A stretch of DNA of 64,000 nucleotides from WHSW01 sp963851045 (GTDB lineage Bacteria > Actinomycetota > Thermoleophilia > Solirubrobacterales > 70-9): NCBI GenBank assembly GCA_963851045.1, contig CAWKNC010000001.1, positions 558,001 through 622,000 of the forward strand. The letters are read 5' to 3'. Shown here piece after piece: positions 51,421 to 61,330 of this stretch. Both the position numbers and the translations under genes were made by a program. The notes below the pieces were generated by a model. That model ran no database searches, was not told where the DNA came from, and worked only from the letters and a program-made list of their open reading frames with translations. The number at the start of each line of letters is the position of its first letter. Within the stretch, counting starts at the first letter, position 1.

Positions 51421-52466
51421 AGCTAGCCGCGTGGCGGGTGATCGCCCCGGCAGCCGCGCTCGCGACGGCTGCGTCGCTCGCGTCGGCGACCCAGCCCGCG
51501 AACGCGTGCGGCTGCGGTATCGCGATCGAGGCCGAGGTCAACTCGGAGGCGGGCCTGGTCATTGCCAGTCCCGGCAAGGAGGAGATCATCCTCACCCTGG
51601 ATCTCGCGAGCGCGAGCGACGAGCGTGCGGCGGTTGTGCTGCCGGTCCCCGCCAGGCCCGAGGTTGCGGCGATCGACAGGGGCGATCCGCTCGCTTATCT
51701 CGAGGAGGCAACCCGTCCGCCGCCGGAGGTGGGGTCCTCCTCATCCGGTGACGACGACGGAGCTAGCGCCGGCGCGGCTCCGCCAGTTGATGTCATCGGT
51801 CGTGAGGAGATCGGCGGCTACGACGTCACCCGCCTCGCGTCAAGCGATCCAAGGGCGCTGGATGAGTGGCTCGACGACAACGGTTACGAGGTGCCCGATG
51901 GCGCCCGCCCGATCTTCGACTCATACATCCGCCAGGACTGGAAGTTTGTTGCCATCCGCCTGGCCCCCGACAGCGATGGCCGCCTCAAGCCGCTGCGGGT
52001 TTCCTTCAACGTCGCCATCCCGATCTATCCGATGCGCCTCTCCCAGCTCTCGTCCAGACCGATCGACCTCACGCTCTACACGCTGGCTGACGGCCAGCGC
52101 CAGGTCGAGGGGCTCGAGACCGTGTGGTCGGGCCCGGTGACCGCGCTCGATCCGCCGCCGCCCCCCGAGCTGGCGGAGCTCTTCGAGAAGGGCAGCTTCG
52201 TCACGCGGCTCGAGGCCGACGACGCCGAGCCGCAGAGTTTCGAGACCGACCTCGTGATCGAGCCCCTGACCGAGACGGAGGCGGCAGCGGCCGCCGGCGA
52301 GGATGCCCCGCCGGTAGTAGGGACTGAGCCGTCCCAGACGCCCGCTGAGGAATCGGCGACCGAGCGTCCAAAGGGCGTCGGGAGACGTTCAGTCTTCGGC
52401 GTCGTGATCGTCGTCTCGACCTTGATCTGGCTTGCGCGGCGACGTCGCGAGGGTGGCGGAACCTAG
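51417..52466 (+). CDS. DUF2330 secreted/membrane-anchored protein
   Basis: The 349-residue protein has a signal peptide, then the DUF2330 opening with a Cys-Gly-Cys-Gly cluster (ANACGCGIAIEAEV), a long beta-rich domain (IILTLDLASASDERAAVVLPVPA; then YDVTRLASSDPRALDEWLDDNGYEVPD in two segments), an acidic Ala/Glu-rich stalk, and a C-terminal helix SVFGVVIVVSTLIWLARR followed by basic residues. It is therefore anchored outside the membrane by its C-terminus. Family role unknown; metal or haem contact by the CGCG cluster is only a guess. Confidence 0.85.
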   Translation: MKLAAWRVIAPAAALATAASLASATQPANACGCGIAIEAEVNSEAGLVIASPGKEEIILTLDLASASDERAAVVLPVPARPEVAAIDRGDPLAYLEEATRPPPEVGSSSSGDDDGASAGAAPPVDVIGREEIGGYDVTRLASSDPRALDEWLDDNGYEVPDGARPIFDSYIRQDWKFVAIRLAPDSDGRLKPLRVSFNVAIPIYPMRLSQLSSRPIDLTLYTLADGQRQVEGLETVWSGPVTALDPPPPPELAELFEKGSFVTRLEADDAEPQSFETDLVIEPLTETEAAAAAGEDAPPVVGTEPSQTPAEESATERPKGVGRRSVFGVVIVVSTLIWLARRRREGGGT

Positions 52467-53338
52467 GAGCCACCGAGTGTCGTCTCGTCAGCGGCGGGCG
52501 GCTCTTCCAGAAGCCGCTGCTCGAGTCCGCTAGCACGACGAGCGGCCCGCGCCTCGCTTTCGCGGGCGGCTCCCGTACGGACTTCCGCGGCGATGCGCGC
52601 GAGCTCGATCGAGCCCAGCCAGCCGCGCAGAAACTCGGAGGAGCGCAGCCGTGCGAACTCGGCAACCAGGGCCGGCGAGGAGGCGAGACGTGGACGCGTC
52701 GCGAGCACGGCCAGGCCATGCCAACCCTCGATCACGACCATCTCGCAGGGCTCCGGAAGGGCGCCGGCGAAGTCCTCGATCGCCGTCAGAACGCCGTTAC
52801 GCGGGCCGCCCTCGTGGGTAGCGTTCCAGAGCCCGGCGTTGATTCCCGGCGAGCCGAGCGCCGAGCGGCCGGGAGCGATACCCGCTCGGGCCGCGTCGTG
52901 GCGATGTTCGACCGGAATCGTGCTCGGGTCGTAGTACATGTCGCGGCGCCCGTATGGCCAACCGGCGTCGTGTGCGACGACGAGGGGCAGCGGCTGGCTG
53001 GCGGCCGCCGCCGTTTCCGCCAACATGGCGAGCTCGGAGCTGACGGTGTGCCAGTTGTGGTCGCCGTCGATGAGGGCCGCGTCCACCGCACCGACCGTTC
53101 GCAGAGCGGCAAGACTCGCCTGGCGATGGAAGTTAAACCGGTCGCCGTGCTCGAGCTCGGCGCGGGCAACGTCAAAGCGCGGGGCCGGGTCGATCGAATG
53201 GACGACGGTGCCGGTCGGTGCCGCCCAGGCGAGAAGACGTGTCGTGGTATAGCCGCGTTCGGCGCCGATCTCGACGACCGTGCTGGGCCGGGCGGCGTCA
53301 AGCAGAGGGCGGATCACCTGCTCCCAGAATGGATGCAT
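52463..53338 (-). CDS. Class I SAM-dependent methyltransferase (MT_24 type)
   Basis: The 291-residue protein has VVEIGAERGYTTTRLL (motif I, about residues 21-36), VHSIDPAPRFD, a motif-III-like AALIDGDHNWHTV, and further segments LVVAHDAGWPYGRRDMYY and GINAGLWNATHEGGPRNGV. This arrangement is found in methyltransferases of glycan and antibiotic gene clusters. Its ATG shares bases with the upstream glycosyltransferase stop (TGATG), so both act in one pathway, probably modification of a surface glycan or glycolipid. The C-terminus is helical. Confidence 0.82.
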   Translation of the reverse strand: MHPFWEQVIRPLLDAARPSTVVEIGAERGYTTTRLLAWAAPTGTVVHSIDPAPRFDVARAELEHGDRFNFHRQASLAALRTVGAVDAALIDGDHNWHTVSSELAMLAETAAAASQPLPLVVAHDAGWPYGRRDMYYDPSTIPVEHRHDAARAGIAPGRSALGSPGINAGLWNATHEGGPRNGVLTAIEDFAGALPEPCEMVVIEGWHGLAVLATRPRLASSPALVAEFARLRSSEFLRGWLGSIELARIAAEVRTGAARESEARAARRASGLEQRLLEEPPAADETTLGGS

Positions 53339-54554
53339 CAGACCGCGACCTCTTCGAACAACGACGTGATCTGAGGGAAGGTGACATCTAGCGAGTAGCG
53401 CTCGGCGACCGTCGCTGTCGCCGCGCCGCCAAGGGTTTCGCGGTGCCGAGTCGGGTCAGCCAACACCTCCAGCGCCCGCTCCGCGAACGCAGCGTCGTCG
53501 AAGAAGTCGCACAGCAGGCCGTTCTCTCCGTCGCTGATGACCTCCCGAACCGGGGCCGTGTCGGAGCAGAGCATGGTTGCTCCGCAGGCCATCGCGTTCA
53601 GGCACGACCAGCTCAGCACGAACGGTGTCGTCAGATAGAAGTGCAGGTCCGAGAGGCCGAGGAGACGGGCGAGCATCTCCGGGCGAGCGTTGCCGACGAA
53701 ATGGATCCGATCGAGGTCGTAGTTGTCCTGGGCAAGGACGTGGTCTTTGAACGAGCGCCCTCCTGTGTGGCGAAGATCGCCGCCGTAGGCCACGCGGTCG
53801 GAGCCGACGACGACGAAGCGCACGTTCGGATCTGCGTCGCAGATTCGCTTTGCCGCTTTCATGAAGACGTCGAACCCGCGCATCATCTCGAACCCGCGCG
53901 AGACGTACGTGACGAGGCGCTCATTATCGCCCAGGCGCAGGCTGCCGACACGACGCTCCGTGCCGGCAGCGGCCGGCTTCCAGACGCTCGTGTCGATCCC
54001 GTCGTGGATGACGCGGATCTTCGGCCTGTAGGCCTCGGGCAGCAGCTCGTGCTGGTAACGCGTCGGCGCGTACCCGGCCGCGCAGTACTCCATGTCGAGC
54101 AGGATCATCGCGTTGCGTGCTGGGCTGCGAAGGCGGTCGACCTCGTCGACCGGAACATCAGGTCGGAAGTCGAGATCGGAGTCCTGCGGGCGGTAGAAGT
54201 ACTCGAAGTAGTTGACCACGGGCGCGTCCGGCTACAGCTCGCTCAGGAACAGGGTCGAGCCCCAGCCCAGAGTGCCCGACGATCAGGTCGGGACGGATTG
54301 CCGCGCTCACCGGCTTCAGCGCCTCGTAGACCCCGGCTGCGTGCCAAATCCCGTTCTCGAATGTTCGCGAGAGGTAGTGGGTCTTCTCCGTGGCACCGCC
54401 CCTGGGCCGGTACTGGACGTTGTTGACGCCGCCCACGGTCCCTGGCGGTTTCTCGGAGACGAAGGTACACGGTCCACCCGCGCTCGGCGACCAGGCGGGC
54501 GGCGATGTGGCCGAACTGGGCTGGGAAGTTTCGATGAACGAAAAGGACGTGGAT
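53338..54554 (-). pseudogene. Broken family-4-type glycosyltransferase
   Basis: Repaired, this is a 404-residue GT4-type glycosyltransferase: HVLFVHRNFPAQFGHIAARL, GTVGGVNNVQYRPRGGATEK, RTFENGIWHAAGVYEALKP, VNYFEYFYRPQDSDLDF and VLSWSCLNAMACGATMLCSD. Four lesions are visible on its coding strand: no ATG/GTG/TTG where the protein should start (ATC at 54554-54552), an extra base at 54470, an extra base in a G4 run at 54260-54263, and TAG at 54234-54232 where a tyrosine codon is expected. The uninterrupted part starts at GTG 54219 and lacks the N-terminal lobe. Either a decaying gene or a poorly sequenced one. Confidence 0.75.
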
Positions 54555-54635
54555 GGACGCAGGCTAATTGCGCGATTGCCAACACGGGCCCACGGGTCGT
54601 GTTAGGGTCGCTGGCGGGTTCGTCGGGGGGTCTAG

Positions 54636-57600
54636 ATGAACTCGACCCAAAGACGGTTGCGCTCGTACCGGCAAGGACGGCCGTCGTCCGCGTTGCCGAC
54701 GCCGGCGCTCGCTCGCGGGGCGAGGGTCCAACTCGACGGCGAGCGCGTCCGGTTCGACCTGCCGTGGCTCGATCTGAAGGCGACGGTCTCAGTGCCCAAG
54801 CGTCCGCTCGGATGGATTGTTGTCGCTGACGACGATCCGGGTGGGACCCCGCTGCAGGCGCTCGAGCGCAGCGACTACGCGACCGTGCGGGTGGCGCGGC
54901 CCCGAGCCGGCGAGTGGTCCGACGCACTCGCCGAGGCGGCGCGTCGGCTGGCGCGACTCCCCGAGGCGCGCGGCCTTCCCATCGCGCTCGCCGGCGCCGG
55001 CGAGCACGGAAATGCCGCGGCGCTCGCGGCCACCCACGCACTCGGCCCGCTTGCCGCCGCCCTGATTCGCGACCGCGAGAGACCCGGGCCGATCGTGCTC
55101 GTACCGACGCTCGAGCTCGAAGGGCCAGGCGCCGACCCGCAAGCGTTCCTGAAGGCGGCGCTTGCTGAGCCTGCGCCGACCCTCAACCACGCCGCCCGTC
55201 GCCGGCTCCAGCAAGGTCTGCGGCGCGGTCTCGCCGGCGAGGCGCGCGGCCCTGCGCGACGTCACCTTCGCCGCGCGCTGGCCGTGCTCGCGAGCGCGCT
55301 CGCGTTCACGCTCGGCGCTGGCCTGCTCGCGGCGCCGGCTCAGGCGACCTTCACCGCCAGCTACGTCACGGCGACCGGGCAGCTCAGCCTGACCGATGCC
55401 GGGACCAGCGCGGGGGCGACGCTCGACTGCGATACGAGCGTCTCGACCCTGCCGACCAACTGGGAGGTGAACCTTGATGACGGCGGGGGTCCCGACACGC
55501 TCTCCGGGCCGGGGGTCGGCGGGCGTCTCAACTGCCATGAGGTGGTCTCGATCACCGTCTCGGCCGGCGGGGGAGCTGACGCCGTCCAGCTTGCCCCGGT
55601 TGTCTTCAGCGAGTTCACCAACCTGATCGACGGCGTGACGATTGACGGCGGCGCCGGGAACGACACTCTCAGCGCCGTCAACGACCGCGCGACGACGATC
55701 GCCGGCGGCACCAACAACGACAGCATCACCGGCAGCGGCGTCGCCGACTCCGTCGCCGGTAACGCTGGCGACGACACGATCGCGGCCCAGGGCGGTAGCG
55801 ACACGGTCGACTACTCGGGCTCCGCGGGCGCCGTGAACGCCAACCTTGGAGCAGGGACCGCTACCGGCGAGGGCACCGACTCCCTCTCAGGGACCGAGAA
55901 CGCGATCGGCTCAGCGTCGGCTGACACGCTGACCGCGGTGGCCGGGGGCAGCTCACTGCTCGGGGGGTCCGGCGGTGATTCGCTGGTCGGCGCCGCCGGC
56001 GTCGACACCCTGTCCGCGGAGGTCGGAGACGACACCGTCGACGGCGCCGGCGGCGCCGACACACTCGACGGCGGAACCGACCGCGACTCGCTGCTCGGCG
56101 GCACGGGAACGGTCACCGACACACTCGACGGCGGGGCGGGCGTCGACACACTCGACGGCGAGAACGGCGCCGACTCCGTCCGCGGTGGCACCGAGGACGA
56201 CGTCCTGCTGGGCGACGATGTATCCAACGACACGCTCAACGGCGAGGCCGGTAACGACACGGCCGACTACACGGGCGCGGCGGCGGCGGTCGACATCGAC
56301 CTCAACGCCGACTCGGCCAGCGGCGCCGGGACCGACACCCTGACCCTGATCGAGCACGCGATTGGCTCGGCACAGGCCGACACGATCGACGGCGACGGCG
56401 TCGCCAACACGCTGACCGGGCTCGCCGGCGCCGACACGATCAACGGCAACGCCGGCAACGACAACATCCAGGGCAACGGCGACGCGGACTCGATCAACGC
56501 CGGCGGCAGCATCGACACCGCCGACGGCGGGGGCGGCAACGACACGGTGCTCGCGTCGACCGGCACCGATGGGCTTTCCGAGAGTCTGATTGGGGGAACA
56601 AACGACGACAGCCTCGTGGGCACCTCGAGCCCCGCGACTTATTCGGCCGGTGATGGTGCCGACACCGTGGACGCCGGCGACTCCGATGACAGCATCGTCG
56701 CGGGGCCGGGCGGCGACAGCGTGGATGCCGGTTACGGCGACGACACGATCGTCGGTGATGCGGGGGCCGACTCGCTGCTGGGCGGCACCACAGGCATCAC
56801 CACTGACGATGACCTCATCTTCGGCGGCACCGAGAACGACACGATCGACGGCCGGTTCGGCGACGACACCCTCGGCGGCGAGGCTGGTGACGACAGCATG
56901 ATCGGCAACATTGGTGCGGACTCGATCGACGGCGGACTTGGCTCCGCCGATACCCTGACCCAGGGGTTCGTCTCCGACCCGGTCCTCACCGACAGTTCGC
57001 TCGTTATCGCTGGGCCAGTCAACGACACCCTTGCCCAGATCGAGCGCGTTTCGCTGAGCGGCAGTGGCCTGATCGACGCGGCGGCTTGGACGGGAGGCCC
57101 CCTGACCCTGAGCGGCTCCGGTGGTGTCGACACGATCCGCGGCGGTTTGGCCAGCGATTCGATCGACGGCGGTGGGGATGTCGACCGGCTCGAGCAGACA
57201 TCGAACATGGACCAGACGCTCACCAACACGCTGCTCACGGGTAACGGCAGCGACACGCTCTCGGGCATCTTCCGGGTCTCGCTCACCGGTGGCGCCGCGG
57301 GCAACGCCCTCGACGCGTCCGCCTGGACCGGCAACGGCGTCACGCTCGACGGCCAGGACGGCAACGACATCCTGAGCCCGCCCGCCGGTGGCGCCAACTC
57401 GGACTCGCTCATCGGCGGAGCCGGGACGCTCGACCGCGTCGCGGTCACCCGTGATTCCAACCTCACGCTCAGCGACACGCTTCTGTCCGGCGGCTCAGAC
57501 AACGACACGCTCTCGGGTGTCGAGCGCGCCTCGCTCGCTGGCGGCGGCGGCGCCAACGACCTCGACGCGAGCGCCTTCAGCGGCGCGGTCACCCTCGATG

Positions 57601-60515
57601 GCGGAGATGGCGGCGACACGCTCGCGGGCGCCGCCGGAAGCGATCAGCTCACCGGCGGCAACTTCAGCGACCGGCTCGAGCAGACCGCAAACGCGAACCA
57701 GACGCTCACCGCCACGCAGGTAACCGGCGACGGCACCGATTCGATCTCGGGGATCGAGACCGCGTCGCTGACCGGCGGCGCCGGGGCCAACGCCATCGAC
57801 GCCTCGACGTTCCCGTCGAGCTCGAACTCGGTGACGCTCGCCGGGCTCGATGGCAACGACACTCTCACCGGCACCGTTGCCGACGACTCGCTCGCCGGCG
57901 GCGCTGACGCCGACCGAATCGTGCAGAGCGCCGACGCGGGCCAGGTGCTCACGGATACGCAGGCGACCGGGGCCGGCACGGACACGCTCTCCGCAGTCGA
58001 GCAGGCCTCGCTCTCCGGCGGAGCCTCGGCCAACAGCCTCAACGCTTCCGCGTTCAGCGGCTCGGTGACGTTGGCGGGGCTCGGTGGGGACGACTTCCTG
58101 CTCGGCACCGCCGGCAGCGATTCCCTCGACGGGGGCACCCAGACGACCGCGGACTCGACCACGCAGACCGTGAACGCGAACCAGACCCTCACCGACACTC
58201 AGCTCACCGGCGTCGGCACCGACACGATCGCCAGCCTCGAGGTCGTCACGCTGAACGGCGGCGCTGGCGCCAACGACCTCGATGCGAGCGGGTTCAGCGG
58301 ACGGGCCGAGATCCACGGCGCGGCCGGCAACGACACGCTCGCCGGGGCGGCGGGCAGCGACGACCTCTTTGGCGAGGGCGACACCGATGTGATCGAGCAG
58401 ACGAGCGATGCGGCCTCGCAGGTCCTGACCAACGCTCAGCTCACCGGCGACGGCACGGACGACCTATTCACGATCGAGCAGGCCTCGCTCACCGGCGGCG
58501 GCTCGCCCAACCTGATCGACGCCACAGCGTTCACCGCCGGACCGACCACCCTCGCCGGGCTCGCCGGCACCGACCAGCTCGACGGCAGTCCGCAGGCGGA
58601 CTCGCTCGATGGTGGCGCCAACGCCGACACTGTCGACGGCAACGCGTCCGGCGACACGCTGCAACCGGGCGCGGGCGCCGACTCCGTCCTCGGTGATGCC
58701 GGAACGGATCGGTTGAGCGAGACGGCGGACGCGAACATCACCCTCGCCAACGCCTCGCTCGTCGTCGGCGCCGAAACCGACACGCTCGATGGCGCAATCG
58801 AGGTTGTCTCGTTGACCGGCGGCGCCGGGGCCAACGCGATCTCCGCCGCCGGCTTCACCCTCGGCGGCGTCACCCTCGATGGACAGGGCGCCAACGACAC
58901 GCTCACCCCCGGTGGATCGGCCGCGAACTCCGATTCCCTGGTCGGAGCGGGCGGGACAGACCGGGTATCCGAATCCCGCGACGCGAACCTGACCCTCACG
59001 GACGCCCTGCTCTCCGGCACCGACAGCGACAGCCTCTCCGGCGTCGAGCAGGCGTCGCTGACCGGCGGCGCGGGCGCCAACGACCTCGACGCCTCAGCGT
59101 TCGGCGGCGCCGTCACGCTCAACGGCGGCGACGGTGTTGACACGATCGCGGGGGCCGCGGGCTCGGACTCGCTGCTTGGCGGCAACCTCGCCGACCGGCT
59201 CGAGCAGACCAGTGACGCCGCCTCGCAGGTGCTCACGAACACACAGCTGACCGGCGACGGAGTCGACACACTCAATGCGATCGAGGCACCATCGCTGACC
59301 GGCGGCGCCTCGGGCAACGCCATCGACGCCACCGGCTTCACCCTCGGTGGCGTCACCCTCGCTGGCCAGGGCGGCAACGACAGCCTCACCGGCGGCTCGA
59401 CCGACGACCTGCTCGACGGTGGCGCAAATACAGACCGCGTCTCGCAAACCGCTGACGCCGACCAAACGCTGACCAACGCGCTGCTCGTCGGTCAGGGCCA
59501 GGACACCCTGACCGCGATCGAGAACGCCTCCCTGACCGGCGGGGCGTCGGCCAACAACCTGACTGCCACGGGGTTTACCGCGGGCGCGGTGACGCTCGAT
59601 GGTCAGGGCGGCGCGGATTCTTTGCTCGGATCGAGCTCCAGCGATTCGCTGCTCGGCTCGGGCGAAGACGACACCCTTCAGGGCGCCACCGGTAGCGACA
59701 TTCTCGACGGAGGCACCGGGAACAACACCGCCGACTTCTCCGACGACCCGGGCGGTACAGGGGTCGTGGCCGACCTCGCCACCGGTCAGGTCCAAAACGC
59801 GTCGACCGACACCCTCGCTTCGGTCCAAAACATGATCGGGACCTCATTTGCGGACGTGCTGACCGGCGACGGGGCGGCGAACACCCTTACCGGGGGCGGC
59901 GGCGCCGACACGATCACCGGCGGCGCGGGCTCCGACGCGCTCCTGGGCAACGCCGGCAACGACACCCACAACTCGCAGGACGGTGGTACCGCCGACGCCA
60001 ATGACTGCGGCGCCGACACAGACGTCGCCAACGTCGACGCTGTGGACACCACCGTCGCCTGTGAGACCGTGAACCTGCCCCAGCAAGCGCCACCTGACGA
60101 CCCGCCTTCAGACACGCCGCCGGGCGACACACCGCCGACGCCCGCGGATACGAAAGCGCCCCGGGTGGAGATCTCCGGCAAGGCCAAGCAGAAGAGCTCA
60201 AAGCAGATCAAGGTCGACCTGAGCTGCGACGAAGCCTGCTCCATCGAGGCCGGCGGGACGATCAAGATCCCCGAGCCGAAGTCCGGCGGGAAGCTGGCAA
60301 GCAAGAAGCAGAAGTTCGACCTCAAGGGCGCGTCAGCCGAGCTCACGGCGGGTCAATCGGCGACCGTGAAGCTGAAGCTCACCGGCAAGGCGAAGAGGCT
60401 GCTCAAGAAGGTCATCAAGAAGAGGACATCCACGGCCAAGGTGAGCGCCGGGGCGGTCGACGCGGCCGGCAACTCCGCGACGAGCACGACCCTGAAGATC
60501 AAGGTCAAGAAGTAG
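54636..60515 (+). CDS. Giant RTX-like repeat surface protein with hydrolase-like N-terminal domain
   Basis: A 1,959-residue protein. Residues 1-205 look like a cytoplasmic alpha/beta hydrolase-like module (VSVPKRPLGWIVVADDD, IALAGAGEHGNAAALAA) with no Ser at the nucleophile position. Residues about 210-237 are hydrophobic (LAVLASALAFTLGAGLLAAP-AQA), a signal peptide or membrane anchor that is internal in this frame. Residues about 330-770 are RTX-like GGxGxDxLxG nonapeptides. Residues about 772-1690 are eleven longer repeats containing LTGxGTDTLSxIExASLTGG. RTX-like repeats resume, then a Pro/Asp linker and a lysine-rich Ig-like end. Calcium binding is expected. A shorter protein starting near 55,285 (GTG) is possible. 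Confidence 0.78.
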   Translation: MNSTQRRLRSYRQGRPSSALPTPALARGARVQLDGERVRFDLPWLDLKATVSVPKRPLGWIVVADDDPGGTPLQALERSDYATVRVARPRAGEWSDALAEAARRLARLPEARGLPIALAGAGEHGNAAALAATHALGPLAAALIRDRERPGPIVLVPTLELEGPGADPQAFLKAALAEPAPTLNHAARRRLQQGLRRGLAGEARGPARRHLRRALAVLASALAFTLGAGLLAAPAQATFTASYVTATGQLSLTDAGTSAGATLDCDTSVSTLPTNWEVNLDDGGGPDTLSGPGVGGRLNCHEVVSITVSAGGGADAVQLAPVVFSEFTNLIDGVTIDGGAGNDTLSAVNDRATTIAGGTNNDSITGSGVADSVAGNAGDDTIAAQGGSDTVDYSGSAGAVNANLGAGTATGEGTDSLSGTENAIGSASADTLTAVAGGSSLLGGSGGDSLVGAAGVDTLSAEVGDDTVDGAGGADTLDGGTDRDSLLGGTGTVTDTLDGGAGVDTLDGENGADSVRGGTEDDVLLGDDVSNDTLNGEAGNDTADYTGAAAAVDIDLNADSASGAGTDTLTLIEHAIGSAQADTIDGDGVANTLTGLAGADTINGNAGNDNIQGNGDADSINAGGSIDTADGGGGNDTVLASTGTDGLSESLIGGTNDDSLVGTSSPATYSAGDGADTVDAGDSDDSIVAGPGGDSVDAGYGDDTIVGDAGADSLLGGTTGITTDDDLIFGGTENDTIDGRFGDDTLGGEAGDDSMIGNIGADSIDGGLGSADTLTQGFVSDPVLTDSSLVIAGPVNDTLAQIERVSLSGSGLIDAAAWTGGPLTLSGSGGVDTIRGGLASDSIDGGGDVDRLEQTSNMDQTLTNTLLTGNGSDTLSGIFRVSLTGGAAGNALDASAWTGNGVTLDGQDGNDILSPPAGGANSDSLIGGAGTLDRVAVTRDSNLTLSDTLLSGGSDNDTLSGVERASLAGGGGANDLDASAFSGAVTLDGGDGGDTLAGAAGSDQLTGGNFSDRLEQTANANQTLTATQVTGDGTDSISGIETASLTGGAGANAIDASTFPSSSNSVTLAGLDGNDTLTGTVADDSLAGGADADRIVQSADAGQVLTDTQATGAGTDTLSAVEQASLSGGASANSLNASAFSGSVTLAGLGGDDFLLGTAGSDSLDGGTQTTADSTTQTVNANQTLTDTQLTGVGTDTIASLEVVTLNGGAGANDLDASGFSGRAEIHGAAGNDTLAGAAGSDDLFGEGDTDVIEQTSDAASQVLTNAQLTGDGTDDLFTIEQASLTGGGSPNLIDATAFTAGPTTLAGLAGTDQLDGSPQADSLDGGANADTVDGNASGDTLQPGAGADSVLGDAGTDRLSETADANITLANASLVVGAETDTLDGAIEVVSLTGGAGANAISAAGFTLGGVTLDGQGANDTLTPGGSAANSDSLVGAGGTDRVSESRDANLTLTDALLSGTDSDSLSGVEQASLTGGAGANDLDASAFGGAVTLNGGDGVDTIAGAAGSDSLLGGNLADRLEQTSDAASQVLTNTQLTGDGVDTLNAIEAPSLTGGASGNAIDATGFTLGGVTLAGQGGNDSLTGGSTDDLLDGGANTDRVSQTADADQTLTNALLVGQGQDTLTAIENASLTGGASANNLTATGFTAGAVTLDGQGGADSLLGSSSSDSLLGSGEDDTLQGATGSDILDGGTGNNTADFSDDPGGTGVVADLATGQVQNASTDTLASVQNMIGTSFADVLTGDGAANTLTGGGGADTITGGAGSDALLGNAGNDTHNSQDGGTADANDCGADTDVANVDAVDTTVACETVNLPQQAPPDDPPSDTPPGDTPPTPADTKAPRVEISGKAKQKSSKQIKVDLSCDEACSIEAGGTIKIPEPKSGGKLASKKQKFDLKGASAELTAGQSATVKLKLTGKAKRLLKKVIKKRTSTAKVSAGAVDAAGNSATSTTLKIKVKK
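57036..59530 (+). repeat. Eleven long repeats within the RTX-like protein
   Basis: The segment encoding I/VExxSLTGG recurs eleven times between 57036 and 59530, on average every 248 bases (about 83 residues). Units vary from about 70 to 100 residues and are diverged, so this is an old amplification and not a slippage array. Confidence 0.88.
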
Positions 60516-60522
60516 GCGCCCC

Positions 60523-61314
60523 ATGGCGATCGGGTTAGTGGCGAAGAGAGGACTGGCCGTACTGGCGGTGGGCGTCGCACTGTCGGTGGTCGCTTGCGGG
60601 GGTGACGAGTCGGATGGCGACGCCGAGTTCATCGCCGCGGCCGACGCGATCTGCACGGAGCTCGCCCAAAGCGAGCTCGCCGCGTTCGCGGCGACAGCCG
60701 GTCCCGAGGCGTCGCTCGACTATCTGGAGGAGATCAGCGATCAACGGTCCGAGACGCTCGAGCGCCTCGATGCGCTCGGGGTCCCGCAGGAGTCTGCGAC
60801 CGCCTTCGCCGACTATCTCGCCAAGCTGGGTGAGGCGCGCGCCGCGGTCGAGGATGGAATCGCAGCGGTGTCCGCGGAACGTCCTGCGGATCTCGCACAA
60901 GCCCGGGTTCGGGCCCGGGAGCTACGCCTCGAGGCGAATCAGATCGGGGCTGGGCTGGGATTCATCACCTGTGCGGGGGTGCTCAGCAGCGACGAGCAGG
61001 GACAGATCACGCAGACGCTCGAGCTGTCGATCGACCCCGAGGCGGCGAGGGAGCTGTGCAATGAGCGGAGCACAGACGCGTTCATAGCGACCCGGTTCGA
61101 GTCGGTAGCAGCCTGCACGAAGGCCCAGTCCGCTCCCTCGGTGGTCGAGGCGGTCACGGTTCTAGATATGCACGGCGTGAGCGACGTCTCGGCCAACGTG
61201 CTGTTGGAGCTCGGCGCCGCGGACGGCGAAAGTGTCGAGTACGAGGCCTCGCTGGCCTATGAGGACGAGGTTTGGAAACTGAACTCGATCGCCCCCACGT
61301 CCCCCGTGGGCTGA
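60523..61314 (+). CDS. Putative lipoprotein, paralogue 3
   Basis: The 263-residue protein has a signal with lipobox VVAC at about residues 22-25 and a helical domain that follows the same plan as the two lipoproteins at 28 kb: FIAAADAICTELAQSEL, ERLDALGVPQESATAF, GLGFITCAG. A second, beta-containing C-terminal part (about 190-263) ends YEDEVWKLNSIAPTSPVG and resembles a DUF4878/NTF2-like tail. ATG at 60523, seven bases after the giant gene's stop, suggests co-transcription. Confidence 0.75.
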   Translation: MAIGLVAKRGLAVLAVGVALSVVACGGDESDGDAEFIAAADAICTELAQSELAAFAATAGPEASLDYLEEISDQRSETLERLDALGVPQESATAFADYLAKLGEARAAVEDGIAAVSAERPADLAQARVRARELRLEANQIGAGLGFITCAGVLSSDEQGQITQTLELSIDPEAARELCNERSTDAFIATRFESVAACTKAQSAPSVVEAVTVLDMHGVSDVSANVLLELGAADGESVEYEASLAYEDEVWKLNSIAPTSPVG

Positions 61315-61330
61315 GGCGGTCGGGACGAAG

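Noticed and set aside
55600..60100. Repetitive DNA considered as a CRISPR array or satellite
   Set aside because: The repeats are in frame, diverged and encode RTX-like glycine/aspartate turns; there are no constant repeats with unique spacers.
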